Shown in pieces: positions 8,320 to 14,288 of a DNA stretch of 15,660 bases. This stretch comes from SZUA-426 sp041666155. GTDB lineage: Bacteria; Spirochaetota; Spirochaetia; Treponematales; Breznakiellaceae. The notes beneath the pieces were generated by a model, which was not told the DNA's origin, searched no databases, and worked only from the letters and a program-made list of their open reading frames with translations. Every line of letters starts with the position of its first letter. Position 1 is the stretch's first letter. Where the stretch lies: the NCBI GenBank assembly GCA_041666155.1, contig JBAYHM010000080.1, positions 1-15,660 of the forward strand, written 5' to 3'. A program made the position numbers and the translations under genes.

Positions 8320-8333
8320 ATGGTATTACCAAT
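8303..8333. promoter_or_regulatory. Composite GntR/FadR-type operator before the permease
   Basis: Perfect 8-base arms ATTGGTAA (8303-8310) and TTACCAAT (8326-8333) are separated by 15 bases. Inside are a second palindrome, TGGTATTACCA (8321-8331), of the TGGT-N3-ACCA form known for several FadR-family regulators, and a 17-base site GATAATATGGTATTACC (8314-8330) with the same 5-7-5 layout as the sites at 9770 and 11651. It overlaps the permease promoter. The FadR-type regulator at 9807-10532 is the obvious candidate ligand. Confidence 0.65.
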
Positions 8334-8358
8334 ATAAATGACTGATCTGGCTGATATC

Positions 8359-8366
8359 AAGGAGGT
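8359..8366 (+). promoter_or_regulatory. Ribosome binding site fixing the permease start
   Basis: AAGGAGGT lies 4 bases before ATG 8371, so translation should start there rather than at the in-frame ATG 8338, which overlaps the end of the operator region and has no Shine-Dalgarno sequence. Confidence 0.8.
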
Positions 8367-8370
8367 TCAC

Positions 8371-9741
8371 ATGGATAAGAAACTGACGTTTTCGGATCTG
8401 TACGCATTGGGAATTGGTTTTACCATCGGCGCGGGCGTTTTCACGCTGACCGGCGTCGCTATGAATTTTACAGGAGGGAGTACCTTCCTTGTATACCTTC
8501 TCGGCGCCGCAACCATCGTGTTCTGCATGCTTCCGACCATCATCGCGGGATCCATCGTCCCGCGCAGCGGTGTCTCGTATTCCCTCAGCAAAGAAGCGTT
8601 CTCGAGCAAGGCGGCGGGCTTCTATTTTTGGATTTTCTTTATCGGCCGCATCATGATGGCCGCGAACGCGACATCCTTCGCGATGTTCTTCACATCGGTG
8701 TTCACCAGCATTGATCCGAAAATAGTCGGAGCAGTGGTCGTCGTCGTCTTCTATATAGCCAACTACTTCGGGTTGAAAGGCGCGGTCAAAGTCCAGAAGT
8801 TCATGAACTATACGCTTTTTGCCGCGATAATACTTTTTATCATTATGGGCGTAGTCAAAATGAACACCGGCTTTATATTCAACGAGGATAAGTTCCTTTC
8901 AGGGGGACCGGTCGGGTTCTTCAACGCTCTATCTCTTCTTATTTTTACTCTGGGCGGCGGCATGTCCGTCTTGGAACTCGGCGGAAAAGTTGAAAACCCT
9001 GAAAAGAATCTGCCGAAGGCTTGCCTTGCCGTCGCGGCGACGGTCGCCGTCCTCTTTGCGGGAATAGCGCTCGCAACCGGAGGCGCGCTCGCCATCGCGC
9101 CGCTGGCGAAAGGCGGCGCGAAGATTCCCGGAACCCTGTTCTTCAAAGGGCCGACCCAAGCCGTCATCAACGCGGCGGGCGCGATATTCACGAATAAGGC
9201 GCTTCTTTACTTCTTCATCTTCGGCGGCGCGTGCCTTGCCGTTACGACAACCATCAACTCAGCTTTTTCTTGGTATTCCCAGGCATGCATCAGGGCAGCG
9301 GAAGACGGCTGGTTCCCCAAATTCATGGCGAAAGAGAACAAGTACGGTACGCCGTATCTGATCCAATTCGTATTCGTCCTATTCGGCGCCCTTCCGATTT
9401 TCTTGGTATCCGATATCGGCGTCTTGAACATGAATCTGCTCAAAATAGCCGCCGGACTCCAGATACTCTGCAACGTGATTCCGAATCTCGGTCTGCTCGC
9501 TTTGCCGAGACTGTACCCGGACCAGTGGGCGAAATCAAAGTTCAAGATGAATACCTTCATGCTCTACGCCGTCACGCTCATCCCCACCGCGGCGACTTTG
9601 GCGATGGTGTACTTCAATTTCTCCACCTATCCTAAAGAAGTGCTCTATCCCGTATTGATCATCTGCGCTTTCGGTTTGGTGTACGCGTTCGTCGGAGACG
9701 CCTTGATAAAAGCGAAGGCCGCCGCCGTGGTCAAGAAATAG
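8371..9741 (+). CDS. APC-superfamily amino acid/amine permease
   Basis: With the start at 8371 the protein has 456 residues and about twelve hydrophobic segments. The first helix carries GIGFTIGAGVFTLTG, the unwound substrate-binding G-x-x-x-G motif typical of APC carriers. The conserved GGGMSVLELGGKVENPEKNLPKA region after the sixth helix resembles the family's intracellular segment (E-x-x-NP-x-K/R-x-x-PKA). It should be an inner-membrane secondary carrier of an amino acid, amine or related compound. It is transcribed from its own promoter under the composite operator, away from the thiolase operon, and is followed after 65 bases by the GntR regulator. The likely job is uptake of the substrate whose breakdown is encoded around it; no residue visible to me identifies that substrate. 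Confidence 0.88.
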   Translation: MDKKLTFSDLYALGIGFTIGAGVFTLTGVAMNFTGGSTFLVYLLGAATIVFCMLPTIIAGSIVPRSGVSYSLSKEAFSSKAAGFYFWIFFIGRIMMAANATSFAMFFTSVFTSIDPKIVGAVVVVVFYIANYFGLKGAVKVQKFMNYTLFAAIILFIIMGVVKMNTGFIFNEDKFLSGGPVGFFNALSLLIFTLGGGMSVLELGGKVENPEKNLPKACLAVAATVAVLFAGIALATGGALAIAPLAKGGAKIPGTLFFKGPTQAVINAAGAIFTNKALLYFFIFGGACLAVTTTINSAFSWYSQACIRAAEDGWFPKFMAKENKYGTPYLIQFVFVLFGALPIFLVSDIGVLNMNLLKIAAGLQILCNVIPNLGLLALPRLYPDQWAKSKFKMNTFMLYAVTLIPTAATLAMVYFNFSTYPKEVLYPVLIICAFGLVYAFVGDALIKAKAAAVVKK

Positions 9742-9769
9742 GAGGATAGCCCAAGTACCCGTGATTTCG

Positions 9770-9786
9770 AGTAAGATGATATTACC
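9770..9786. promoter_or_regulatory. GntR/FadR-type operator before the regulator gene
   Basis: AGTAAGATGATATTACC has the 5-7-5 inverted-repeat layout (one arm mismatch) and differs from the site at 11651-11667 at only two positions. It ends 20 bases before the regulator ATG, where binding would block transcription or initiation, so autoregulation is likely. Confidence 0.6.
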
Positions 9787-9806
9787 ATCGAAATCATGGA
9801 GGGCAT

Positions 9807-10532
9807 ATGGCCATCGTAAAAAAGCAGAGTTCCAGCAAGCAGATCATTGAATACATTCTGGACCGGGTCCAGAAAAGGGAATTGAAATCCGGCGACAAGC
9901 TGCCGAACGAACGCGAGTTTTCCGAAATGCTGGGCGTCAGCCGGGTACCGCTGCGCGAGGCGATCAGCGCCCTGTCGCTCTTGGGAATCCTGGACGCGCG
10001 GCAAGGAGAGGGGACCTTCGTAAATAAATACGACAGCGCCATTTTAGGCAAGGTGATCTATACCTACACGATACTGGACAACACTTCCATGGATGAAATC
10101 CTGGAAGTCAGGAAGATGATGGAAGCCGACGCGGCGAAGTTGGCGAGCGAAAACGCCAGCGAGGAAGATCTGCGCGAGATACGCGTTGCCATGGAGCAGA
10201 GGGATAAGGAGCTTGAGCTGTACAAGCGCTTCGACGGCAATGGGGAATTGGTCTACGAGCACGACAGCCATTTCCATCACGCGATCGCCGAAGCGACTCA
10301 TAACCGTTTCTGCGTCCAGTTTTTGGACGCCATTCGCCAGTCCGCGAGGGAACAGCATCAAAGCGGGTTCAACAAGCACGACTTGAGCGCCTATGAAACC
10401 GCTTCGGATTTTCATCACCGCATCTACGACGCGATATCGTCCGGAAACGCGGCGGAGGCCTACGAAGTGATGTACAAGCATATCGAGTCCGTTCAAGAGG
10501 CGACCCGCCGACTAAACGTGAAGGGGAGTTAG
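9807..10532 (+). CDS. FadR-subfamily GntR transcriptional regulator (FCD domain)
   Basis: The 241-residue protein has an N-terminal winged helix (about 10-75) with LKSGDKLPNEREFSEMLGVS and recognition helix SRVPLREAISAL, followed by GEGTFV, all classical for GntR proteins. The C-terminal all-helical FCD domain carries a likely metal/ligand site: D153, H157, H204 and H225. FCD regulators usually respond to carboxylic acids or sugar acids and bind TGGT-N-ACCA-like palindromes as dimers. Three such sites lie before the permease, this gene and the UlaG-like gene, so it probably represses them until a pathway acid appears. The GGAGGG ribosome binding site lies only 3 bases from the ATG. The next gene starts 1 base after its stop. 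Confidence 0.92.
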   Translation: MAIVKKQSSSKQIIEYILDRVQKRELKSGDKLPNEREFSEMLGVSRVPLREAISALSLLGILDARQGEGTFVNKYDSAILGKVIYTYTILDNTSMDEILEVRKMMEADAAKLASENASEEDLREIRVAMEQRDKELELYKRFDGNGELVYEHDSHFHHAIAEATHNRFCVQFLDAIRQSAREQHQSGFNKHDLSAYETASDFHHRIYDAISSGNAAEAYEVMYKHIESVQEATRRLNVKGS

Positions 10533-10533
10533 G

Positions 10534-11589
10534 ATGAAGGGCGATTATTTTCACCGGGTGGCGCGGTCGACTCCGACCGAATTTTGGATCAATAACGTCA
10601 CGAGAAAAGAGGCTGAACTCGCCGTCGCGGCGGGGGCCCTCGGCTGCACGCAGAATCCTTCCTATCCGTGGAAGATGCTGAACAGCGAGGGCGACGGGGA
10701 ATATTCGAAGGCTCTTTTGGACAAGATTCTCATTTCCGAGCCCGACGACGACATGGCTCAGACTAAGCTGCAGCAGCGGCTGGTAGGAAATATCTGTTCC
10801 TACTTCAAGCCCTTGTTCGACGCTTCGGGCGGCCGCTACGGCTGGGTCAGCATCCAAAATAGTCCCTATAAAGAAGACGCGAAGCATTTGACCGAGTTCG
10901 CCCGTTTCCACCGGGAAGCCGCGCCCAATGTCATCGCGAAGATACCCGCGACCCAAAGCGGCCTGGAGGCGATGCGCGTCCTTATCCGCGAAGGCGTTCC
11001 CGTTCTGGCCACGGAGGTCATGTCGATAGATCAGGCGGACGCCGTCGGCGAGACCTACGTTGAATGCATCGCCGGAATGAAGAATCCCGCCCCGCTCAAG
11101 TTCGCGCATATCGCCGGCATTTTCGACGAGCATTTGGGCAATACAGTCGCCGCGAAGAACATTGCCGTGGACAAGGATGCTTTATGGCAGGCTGGCATCG
11201 CCGTCGCGAAGAAGATACACCAGCGCGTCGTCGAAAAACGCTACCCGATAGAGATGATGAACGGAGGCGCGCGCGGCCTGCACCATTTCACCGAATTGGT
11301 CGGGTATCGCGGCTCGGTCACCATCAACTGGAAGGGAGCGGCGGAAACGCTCATAGAGAATGACCCGCCCGTTGTCCAGCGCTTCCAGGCCGCGACGCCC
11401 TTCTCCGTCATAGACGAGCTTTCCGACAAACTTGAAGTCTTCCGTAAAGCGTATTGCCCAGGGTCCCTGAAACTGGAAGAATTCGCCGATTTCGGACCCG
11501 TAGTGCTTTTCCGCAACCAGTTCGAGGATGCCTGGAAAAAAGCCTTGGCTCTTATCGCCGGACGCCGTAAAGAACTCGCGCGCAAATAG
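10534..11589 (+). CDS. Transaldolase-like protein (divergent class I aldolase)
   Basis: The 351-residue protein aligns with the transaldolase barrel: GALGCTQNPSYPWKML (about 34-49) corresponds to the TTNP block, and VIAKIPATQSGLEA carries the Schiff-base lysine, K136. Transaldolases and fructose-6-phosphate aldolases make or break a C-C bond through that lysine. The first strand here reads EFWINNV, with no Asp at the place where TalB has Asp17 and FSA has Asp6, so it may use different proton-transfer chemistry or a non-sugar substrate. A tail of roughly 100 residues after about 250 extends past a minimal barrel. It begins 1 base after the GntR stop with AGGGGAG overlapping that gene, so the two are coupled. 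A retro-aldol step on the imported compound is a fair inference; a pentose-phosphate role is less likely. Confidence 0.8.
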   Translation: MKGDYFHRVARSTPTEFWINNVTRKEAELAVAAGALGCTQNPSYPWKMLNSEGDGEYSKALLDKILISEPDDDMAQTKLQQRLVGNICSYFKPLFDASGGRYGWVSIQNSPYKEDAKHLTEFARFHREAAPNVIAKIPATQSGLEAMRVLIREGVPVLATEVMSIDQADAVGETYVECIAGMKNPAPLKFAHIAGIFDEHLGNTVAAKNIAVDKDALWQAGIAVAKKIHQRVVEKRYPIEMMNGGARGLHHFTELVGYRGSVTINWKGAAETLIENDPPVVQRFQAATPFSVIDELSDKLEVFRKAYCPGSLKLEEFADFGPVVLFRNQFEDAWKKALALIAGRRKELARK

Positions 11590-11650
11590 CAACAACAGAT
11601 ATCGGGAACCTTGAAGAGTTAATAGGAGTGAGGTTTTTTACGTTTTTATT

Positions 11651-11667
11651 GGTAAGATGATGTTACC
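11651..11667. promoter_or_regulatory. GntR/FadR-type operator before the UlaG-like gene
   Basis: GGTAAGATGATGTTACC is a perfect 5-7-5 inverted repeat, extended by T on the left and A on the right to TGGTAA-N7-TTACCA (11650-11668). It touches the ribosome binding site of the following gene (start 11682). A -10/-35 pair is not clear here; the T-rich stretch 11634-11650 may be part of the promoter. Confidence 0.65.
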
Positions 11668-11671
11668 ATAT

Positions 11672-11676
11672 GGAGG
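11672..11676 (+). promoter_or_regulatory. Ribosome binding site fixing the UlaG-like start
   Basis: GGAGG lies 5 bases before ATG 11682. The in-frame ATG at 11670 overlaps this site and is therefore rejected as the start. Confidence 0.75.
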
Positions 11677-11681
11677 TTAAC

Positions 11682-12761
11682 ATGCCGGACAAGACGGACG
11701 GAAGGGGCTTGCTTTCAGGCGGCTACAACAATTTCAATCGAACGGTCACACGGGATGACTGGCTGCGGGAAGCGTTCCCGGAATGGGGAACTTTTCTCAA
11801 TCAGCAGATAGAGAACGCTATTGTCCCCAAGGGACAGGTAAGCCTGTGGTGGTGCGGCGGTTGTTCCTGGGTCGTCAAGACGGACGCGGGCGGCATCTTC
11901 TGGGTGGACCAGTTCGCGGGCGGTTCCGGCTATACCTCCAAGGAATACTGCGGAGTCTGCAAGCAGGATGGAGCGGCGAGCCACAACTGGCTGCGTCTGA
12001 ACCCGCAAGTCATCGACCCTTGGCAGTTCAAGAAGCTGGACGGCAACTTCATCAGCCACGTCCACCAGGACCACTGCGACATCTACAGCGTAAAAGCGGC
12101 TTCCCAATCTACCGACTGCATGTTCTACGGCCCGAAGACAGTTGCCTCAAAGCTCAAGGAATTCGAGGTGCCGGAAAACCGCATCCATACCGCGATCATC
12201 GGCGAATCGGTGAAAGTGCCCGGAGCGACGGTCCATTTCATCATCAACTACGACGATACGGCGATACGTACCGGCGGCGGCCAAGTCCTGCCCTACGAAG
12301 ACTGCTGCGTGTCCTTCCTCTTTGAAACCTCGGGCGGCAACATCCTCTTTATGGGCGACACCTGGTACAACGACGGCTATGTTCATGTCGCCCGTGAGTT
12401 CGACATCGACGTGGCGATTTTTGATATCGGGTACAACTACCCCGGCGCTTTCGACAAGATGACGCCCTACGATGGAGCCCGGCTGGGAGAGGCGCTGAAG
12501 GCCAAAGTCCTCATCCCGGACCACTACGACAATCTGGCGCATTGCGCCGGCGAGCCCTACACGCTTGTCGAACAATTCGAACGGATCGTCCGGGAGAATA
12601 CACCGGAGATCAAAACCGTGATCATGCACCACGGCGGCCGCTTCGACTTCCCCAAAGACCAGGGCATCAAACGCTACAAGTACCCCAACGGCGCCGTCGA
12701 CATCGACCCCACCCGCTCCGAAACCGGCAAACGCCTTTTGGAACGCAAGCAGAAGAAGTAG
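11682..12761 (+). CDS. UlaG-like MBL-fold lactonase
   Basis: The 359-residue protein (start chosen by GGAGG at 11672) strongly resembles L-ascorbate-6-phosphate lactonase UlaG. Shared stretches include TRDDWLREAFPEWGTFLN, the WW-x-GG segment near 56-60, GPKT, MTPYDGARLGEAL-KAKVLIPDHYD and the late HHGGRFDFP. The metal motif is HVHQDH (H126, H128, D130, H131), with D in FMGDTWY as a further ligand. UlaG is a cytoplasmic metal-dependent hydrolase that opens a lactone. No ascorbate PTS genes are present here, so another lactone, ester or lactam is more likely. It has a GntR-type operator directly upstream and a terminator 12 bases after its stop, and follows the transaldolase-like gene by 92 bases. 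A cysteine cluster near 90-93 (C-x-x-C) is not known to me from UlaG. Confidence 0.88.
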   Translation: MPDKTDGRGLLSGGYNNFNRTVTRDDWLREAFPEWGTFLNQQIENAIVPKGQVSLWWCGGCSWVVKTDAGGIFWVDQFAGGSGYTSKEYCGVCKQDGAASHNWLRLNPQVIDPWQFKKLDGNFISHVHQDHCDIYSVKAASQSTDCMFYGPKTVASKLKEFEVPENRIHTAIIGESVKVPGATVHFIINYDDTAIRTGGGQVLPYEDCCVSFLFETSGGNILFMGDTWYNDGYVHVAREFDIDVAIFDIGYNYPGAFDKMTPYDGARLGEALKAKVLIPDHYDNLAHCAGEPYTLVEQFERIVRENTPEIKTVIMHHGGRFDFPKDQGIKRYKYPNGAVDIDPTRSETGKRLLERKQKK

Positions 12762-12773
12762 AGAACTGTACCC

Positions 12774-12796
12774 AAAGAGCGTTAATAACGCTCTTT
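12774..12796 (+). terminator. Probable intrinsic terminator after the UlaG-like gene
   Basis: AAAGAGCG (12774-12781) and CGCTCTTT (12789-12796) form an 8-bp stem around TTAATAA; the whole 23 bases is a perfect palindrome apart from its central base. The T-tract is only the TTT inside the stem, so strength is uncertain. It sits 12 bases past the stop codon. Confidence 0.55.
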
Positions 12797-12842
12797 ACCC
12801 CAAACCGAATAGGGCCCGCACATTTGCAAAACGGCGGAGGGG

Positions 12843-12984
12843 TGGCGGATAAAAATCGGGCAGAACGAACCCGCAGACCCGCAGGGTCGATTCCGGTGTG
12901 CGGCCGAATGGCCGCGCGTCAATCGATTCCAATCGGATTTGGCTGTAGGCCAAAGGACTAGTGATGCTCGATTTTTATCCGCCA
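12843..12984 (+). ncRNA. 142-base inverted-repeat element, possible structured leader RNA
   Basis: The ends 12843-12862 and 12965-12984 pair over 20 bases with one G-U. Enclosed are three smaller hairpins: GACCC-GCA-GGGTC (12876-12888); an 11-bp stem 12895-12905 with 12910-12920, loop GAAT, containing three G-U pairs; and TTTGGC-TGTAG-GCCAAA (12938-12954). There are also an 8-base tandem repeat ACCCGCAG (12869-12884) and two copies of TCGATTCC (12887 and 12923). It ends 44 bases before the second BKACE. It could be a leader RNA with a regulatory fold or a small non-coding mobile repeat. No target duplication is clear. No gene is seen in the rest of the 12762-13028 gap. Confidence 0.45.
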
Positions 12985-13028
12985 GGCCCCCGACAAATTT
13001 ATAAAAGAGCGGGTCCAAGGAGAGAATC

Positions 13029-13871
13029 ATGGATAAGGTTATCATCACCGCGGCGCTCAACGGCGCCCTGTCCCCGAAATCGCTCAACCCGAATGTGCCC
13101 CAAACGCCGCAGGAAATCGCCGCGGACGCGATCGCGTGCTGGAACGCGGGCGCGGCCATCGTGCACCTGCACATGCGCGACGAACAGGGAAACGGCTCCC
13201 TCAGCAAAGAGCGTTTCGCCGAAACCGTGAAGATCATCAAGGCGAAGGCGCCGAATGTCGTCATCAACCTGACGACTTCCGGGGACCTCAAGGCCAGCGA
13301 CGAAGTCCGGATGGCGCACATCATCGAATTGCAGCCGGAAATCGCTTCCTTTAATGCGGGAACCTTCAATTGGTTGCCGGCCGCCGTTTTCACCAATCGG
13401 CCCGAGTTCATGGAAAAGCTCGGCAAGACCATGCAGCAGTACGGCGTCAAACCGGAAATGGAATGCTTCGACCTCGGCCATATCGGGGCCATGAAATACT
13501 TCATGGAAAAGGGTTTCCTTCCGACGAAGATTCCCCAGTACCAGTTCGTGCTCGGAGCGCAGGGCGCCGCGGAGGCGACCGTGGACAACCTGCTGTATTT
13601 CCGCCGCCAAATTCCCGCCGACGCCGCCTGGACCGCGTTCGGCATCGGCCGGGCCCACATTCCTATCATGTACGCCGTCATCGCGCTCGGCGGAAACGTC
13701 CGCGTCGGCCTTGAGGACAACCTGTACTACGCCAAGGGCGACCTGGCGACTAACGCCCGCTTGGTGGAACGCGCCGTCCGGGTCGTCAAAGAGGCTACCA
13801 AGGATATCGCGTCTCCCGACGAAGCTCGGCAGATGCTTGGGCTCAAAGGCGCCGACAAGGTGAATTTCTAG
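13029..13871 (+). CDS. BKACE-family beta-keto acid cleavage enzyme (copy 2)
   Basis: The 280-residue protein has the same barrel and metal site as copy 1: H46 and H48 in HLHMRD and E229 in RVGLEDN. It should also convert a beta-keto acid plus acetyl-CoA into acetoacetate plus an acyl-CoA. It is clearly a different subgroup: the segment after QFVLG reads AQGAAEATVDNL rather than the Kce-like VPGAMPGNPKNL, FNWLPAAVFTN replaces the NFGPAVFQN stretch, and residue 14 is Leu. A different substrate is therefore likely. AAGGAG precedes the ATG. The VOC gene follows 12 bases after the stop, then ptb and buk, so the acyl-CoA it makes is probably turned into ATP by the adjacent enzymes. The inverted-repeat element ends 44 bases upstream. 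Confidence 0.92.
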   Translation: MDKVIITAALNGALSPKSLNPNVPQTPQEIAADAIACWNAGAAIVHLHMRDEQGNGSLSKERFAETVKIIKAKAPNVVINLTTSGDLKASDEVRMAHIIELQPEIASFNAGTFNWLPAAVFTNRPEFMEKLGKTMQQYGVKPEMECFDLGHIGAMKYFMEKGFLPTKIPQYQFVLGAQGAAEATVDNLLYFRRQIPADAAWTAFGIGRAHIPIMYAVIALGGNVRVGLEDNLYYAKGDLATNARLVERAVRVVKEATKDIASPDEARQMLGLKGADKVNF

Positions 13872-13876
13872 GGAGG
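13871..13876 (+). promoter_or_regulatory. Ribosome binding site favouring a GTG start for the VOC gene
   Basis: GGGAGG is 7 bases before GTG 13884, which is ideal spacing. The alternative ATG at 13890 would be 13 bases away, so the GTG start is preferred. Confidence 0.65.
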
Positions 13877-13883
13877 ACCGACC

Positions 13884-14276
13884 GTGAAAATGAAAGCCGC
13901 AAAAGATTCGATCGATATCGGGATCGTCGTGAAGGATATTGGAGCCAGTCTTCGATTCTATCGGGACGAGCTCGGATTGGAGTATGCAGGCCAGAATCCG
14001 ATCCCGGCAGGAACACTGCACCGGCTGCGCTTCGGGACGAGCGACATTAAATTGGTCGATCCGAAGACCGTGCCTTCAGCCGGCCCGGAAGGGCTGGACG
14101 CCCAGCTCGGCTACCGCTACCTGACCTTCGCCGTGGCGAATCTGTCGCAGCTGTGCGCCGCGCTGAAAGGGCACGGCGTGCCCTTCGCCGTGCCGGAGAC
14201 CGAGCTGCGTCCCGGCGTCCGGATTGCGATGGCGAAGGATCCCGACGGCAATATCGTTGAATTCGTGGAACGCTGA
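13884..14276 (+). CDS. VOC/glyoxalase-fold protein with non-standard metal site
   Basis: This 130-residue protein has two beta-alpha-beta-beta-beta modules of the vicinal oxygen chelate (VOC) superfamily: DIGIVVKDIGASLRFYRDELGL (about 10-31) opens the first, and YRYLTFAVANLSQLCAALK opens the second, closing with the conserved DPDGNIVEFVE. Family members include glyoxalase I, methylmalonyl-CoA epimerase and ring-cleaving dioxygenases. The usual first histidine ligand appears to be Asp (SIDIGI) and the usual second-module histidine Tyr (YRYLTF), while the last glutamate is kept, so metal binding may be altered or lost. It lies between BKACE copy 2 and ptb copy 2 with gaps of 12 bases each. Racemase/epimerase activity on an acyl-CoA or keto acid is possible but not shown. 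Start is GTG. Confidence 0.78.
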   Translation: MKMKAAKDSIDIGIVVKDIGASLRFYRDELGLEYAGQNPIPAGTLHRLRFGTSDIKLVDPKTVPSAGPEGLDAQLGYRYLTFAVANLSQLCAALKGHGVPFAVPETELRPGVRIAMAKDPDGNIVEFVER

Positions 14277-14288
14277 TAAGGAAAGAAG

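Noticed and set aside
12884..12894. GGGTCGATTCC resembles the T-arm of a tRNA.
   Set aside because: No acceptor stem, anticodon arm or seven-base-pair closure of tRNA form fits around it; the second TCGATTCC copy at 12923 shows it is an internal repeat of the element.
12843..12984. Insertion sequence or MITE with terminal inverted repeats.
   Set aside because: No transposase is present and no clear target duplication flanks the element; a mobile repeat remains possible but is not demonstrated.
12999..14021. Long - strand open frame (340 codons) opposite the second BKACE and VOC genes.
   Set aside because: It is antisense to well-supported genes, has no recognisable motif and is the kind of frame expected opposite GC-rich coding sequence. 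The same applies to 12782-13720, 970-1401 and 3756-4883.
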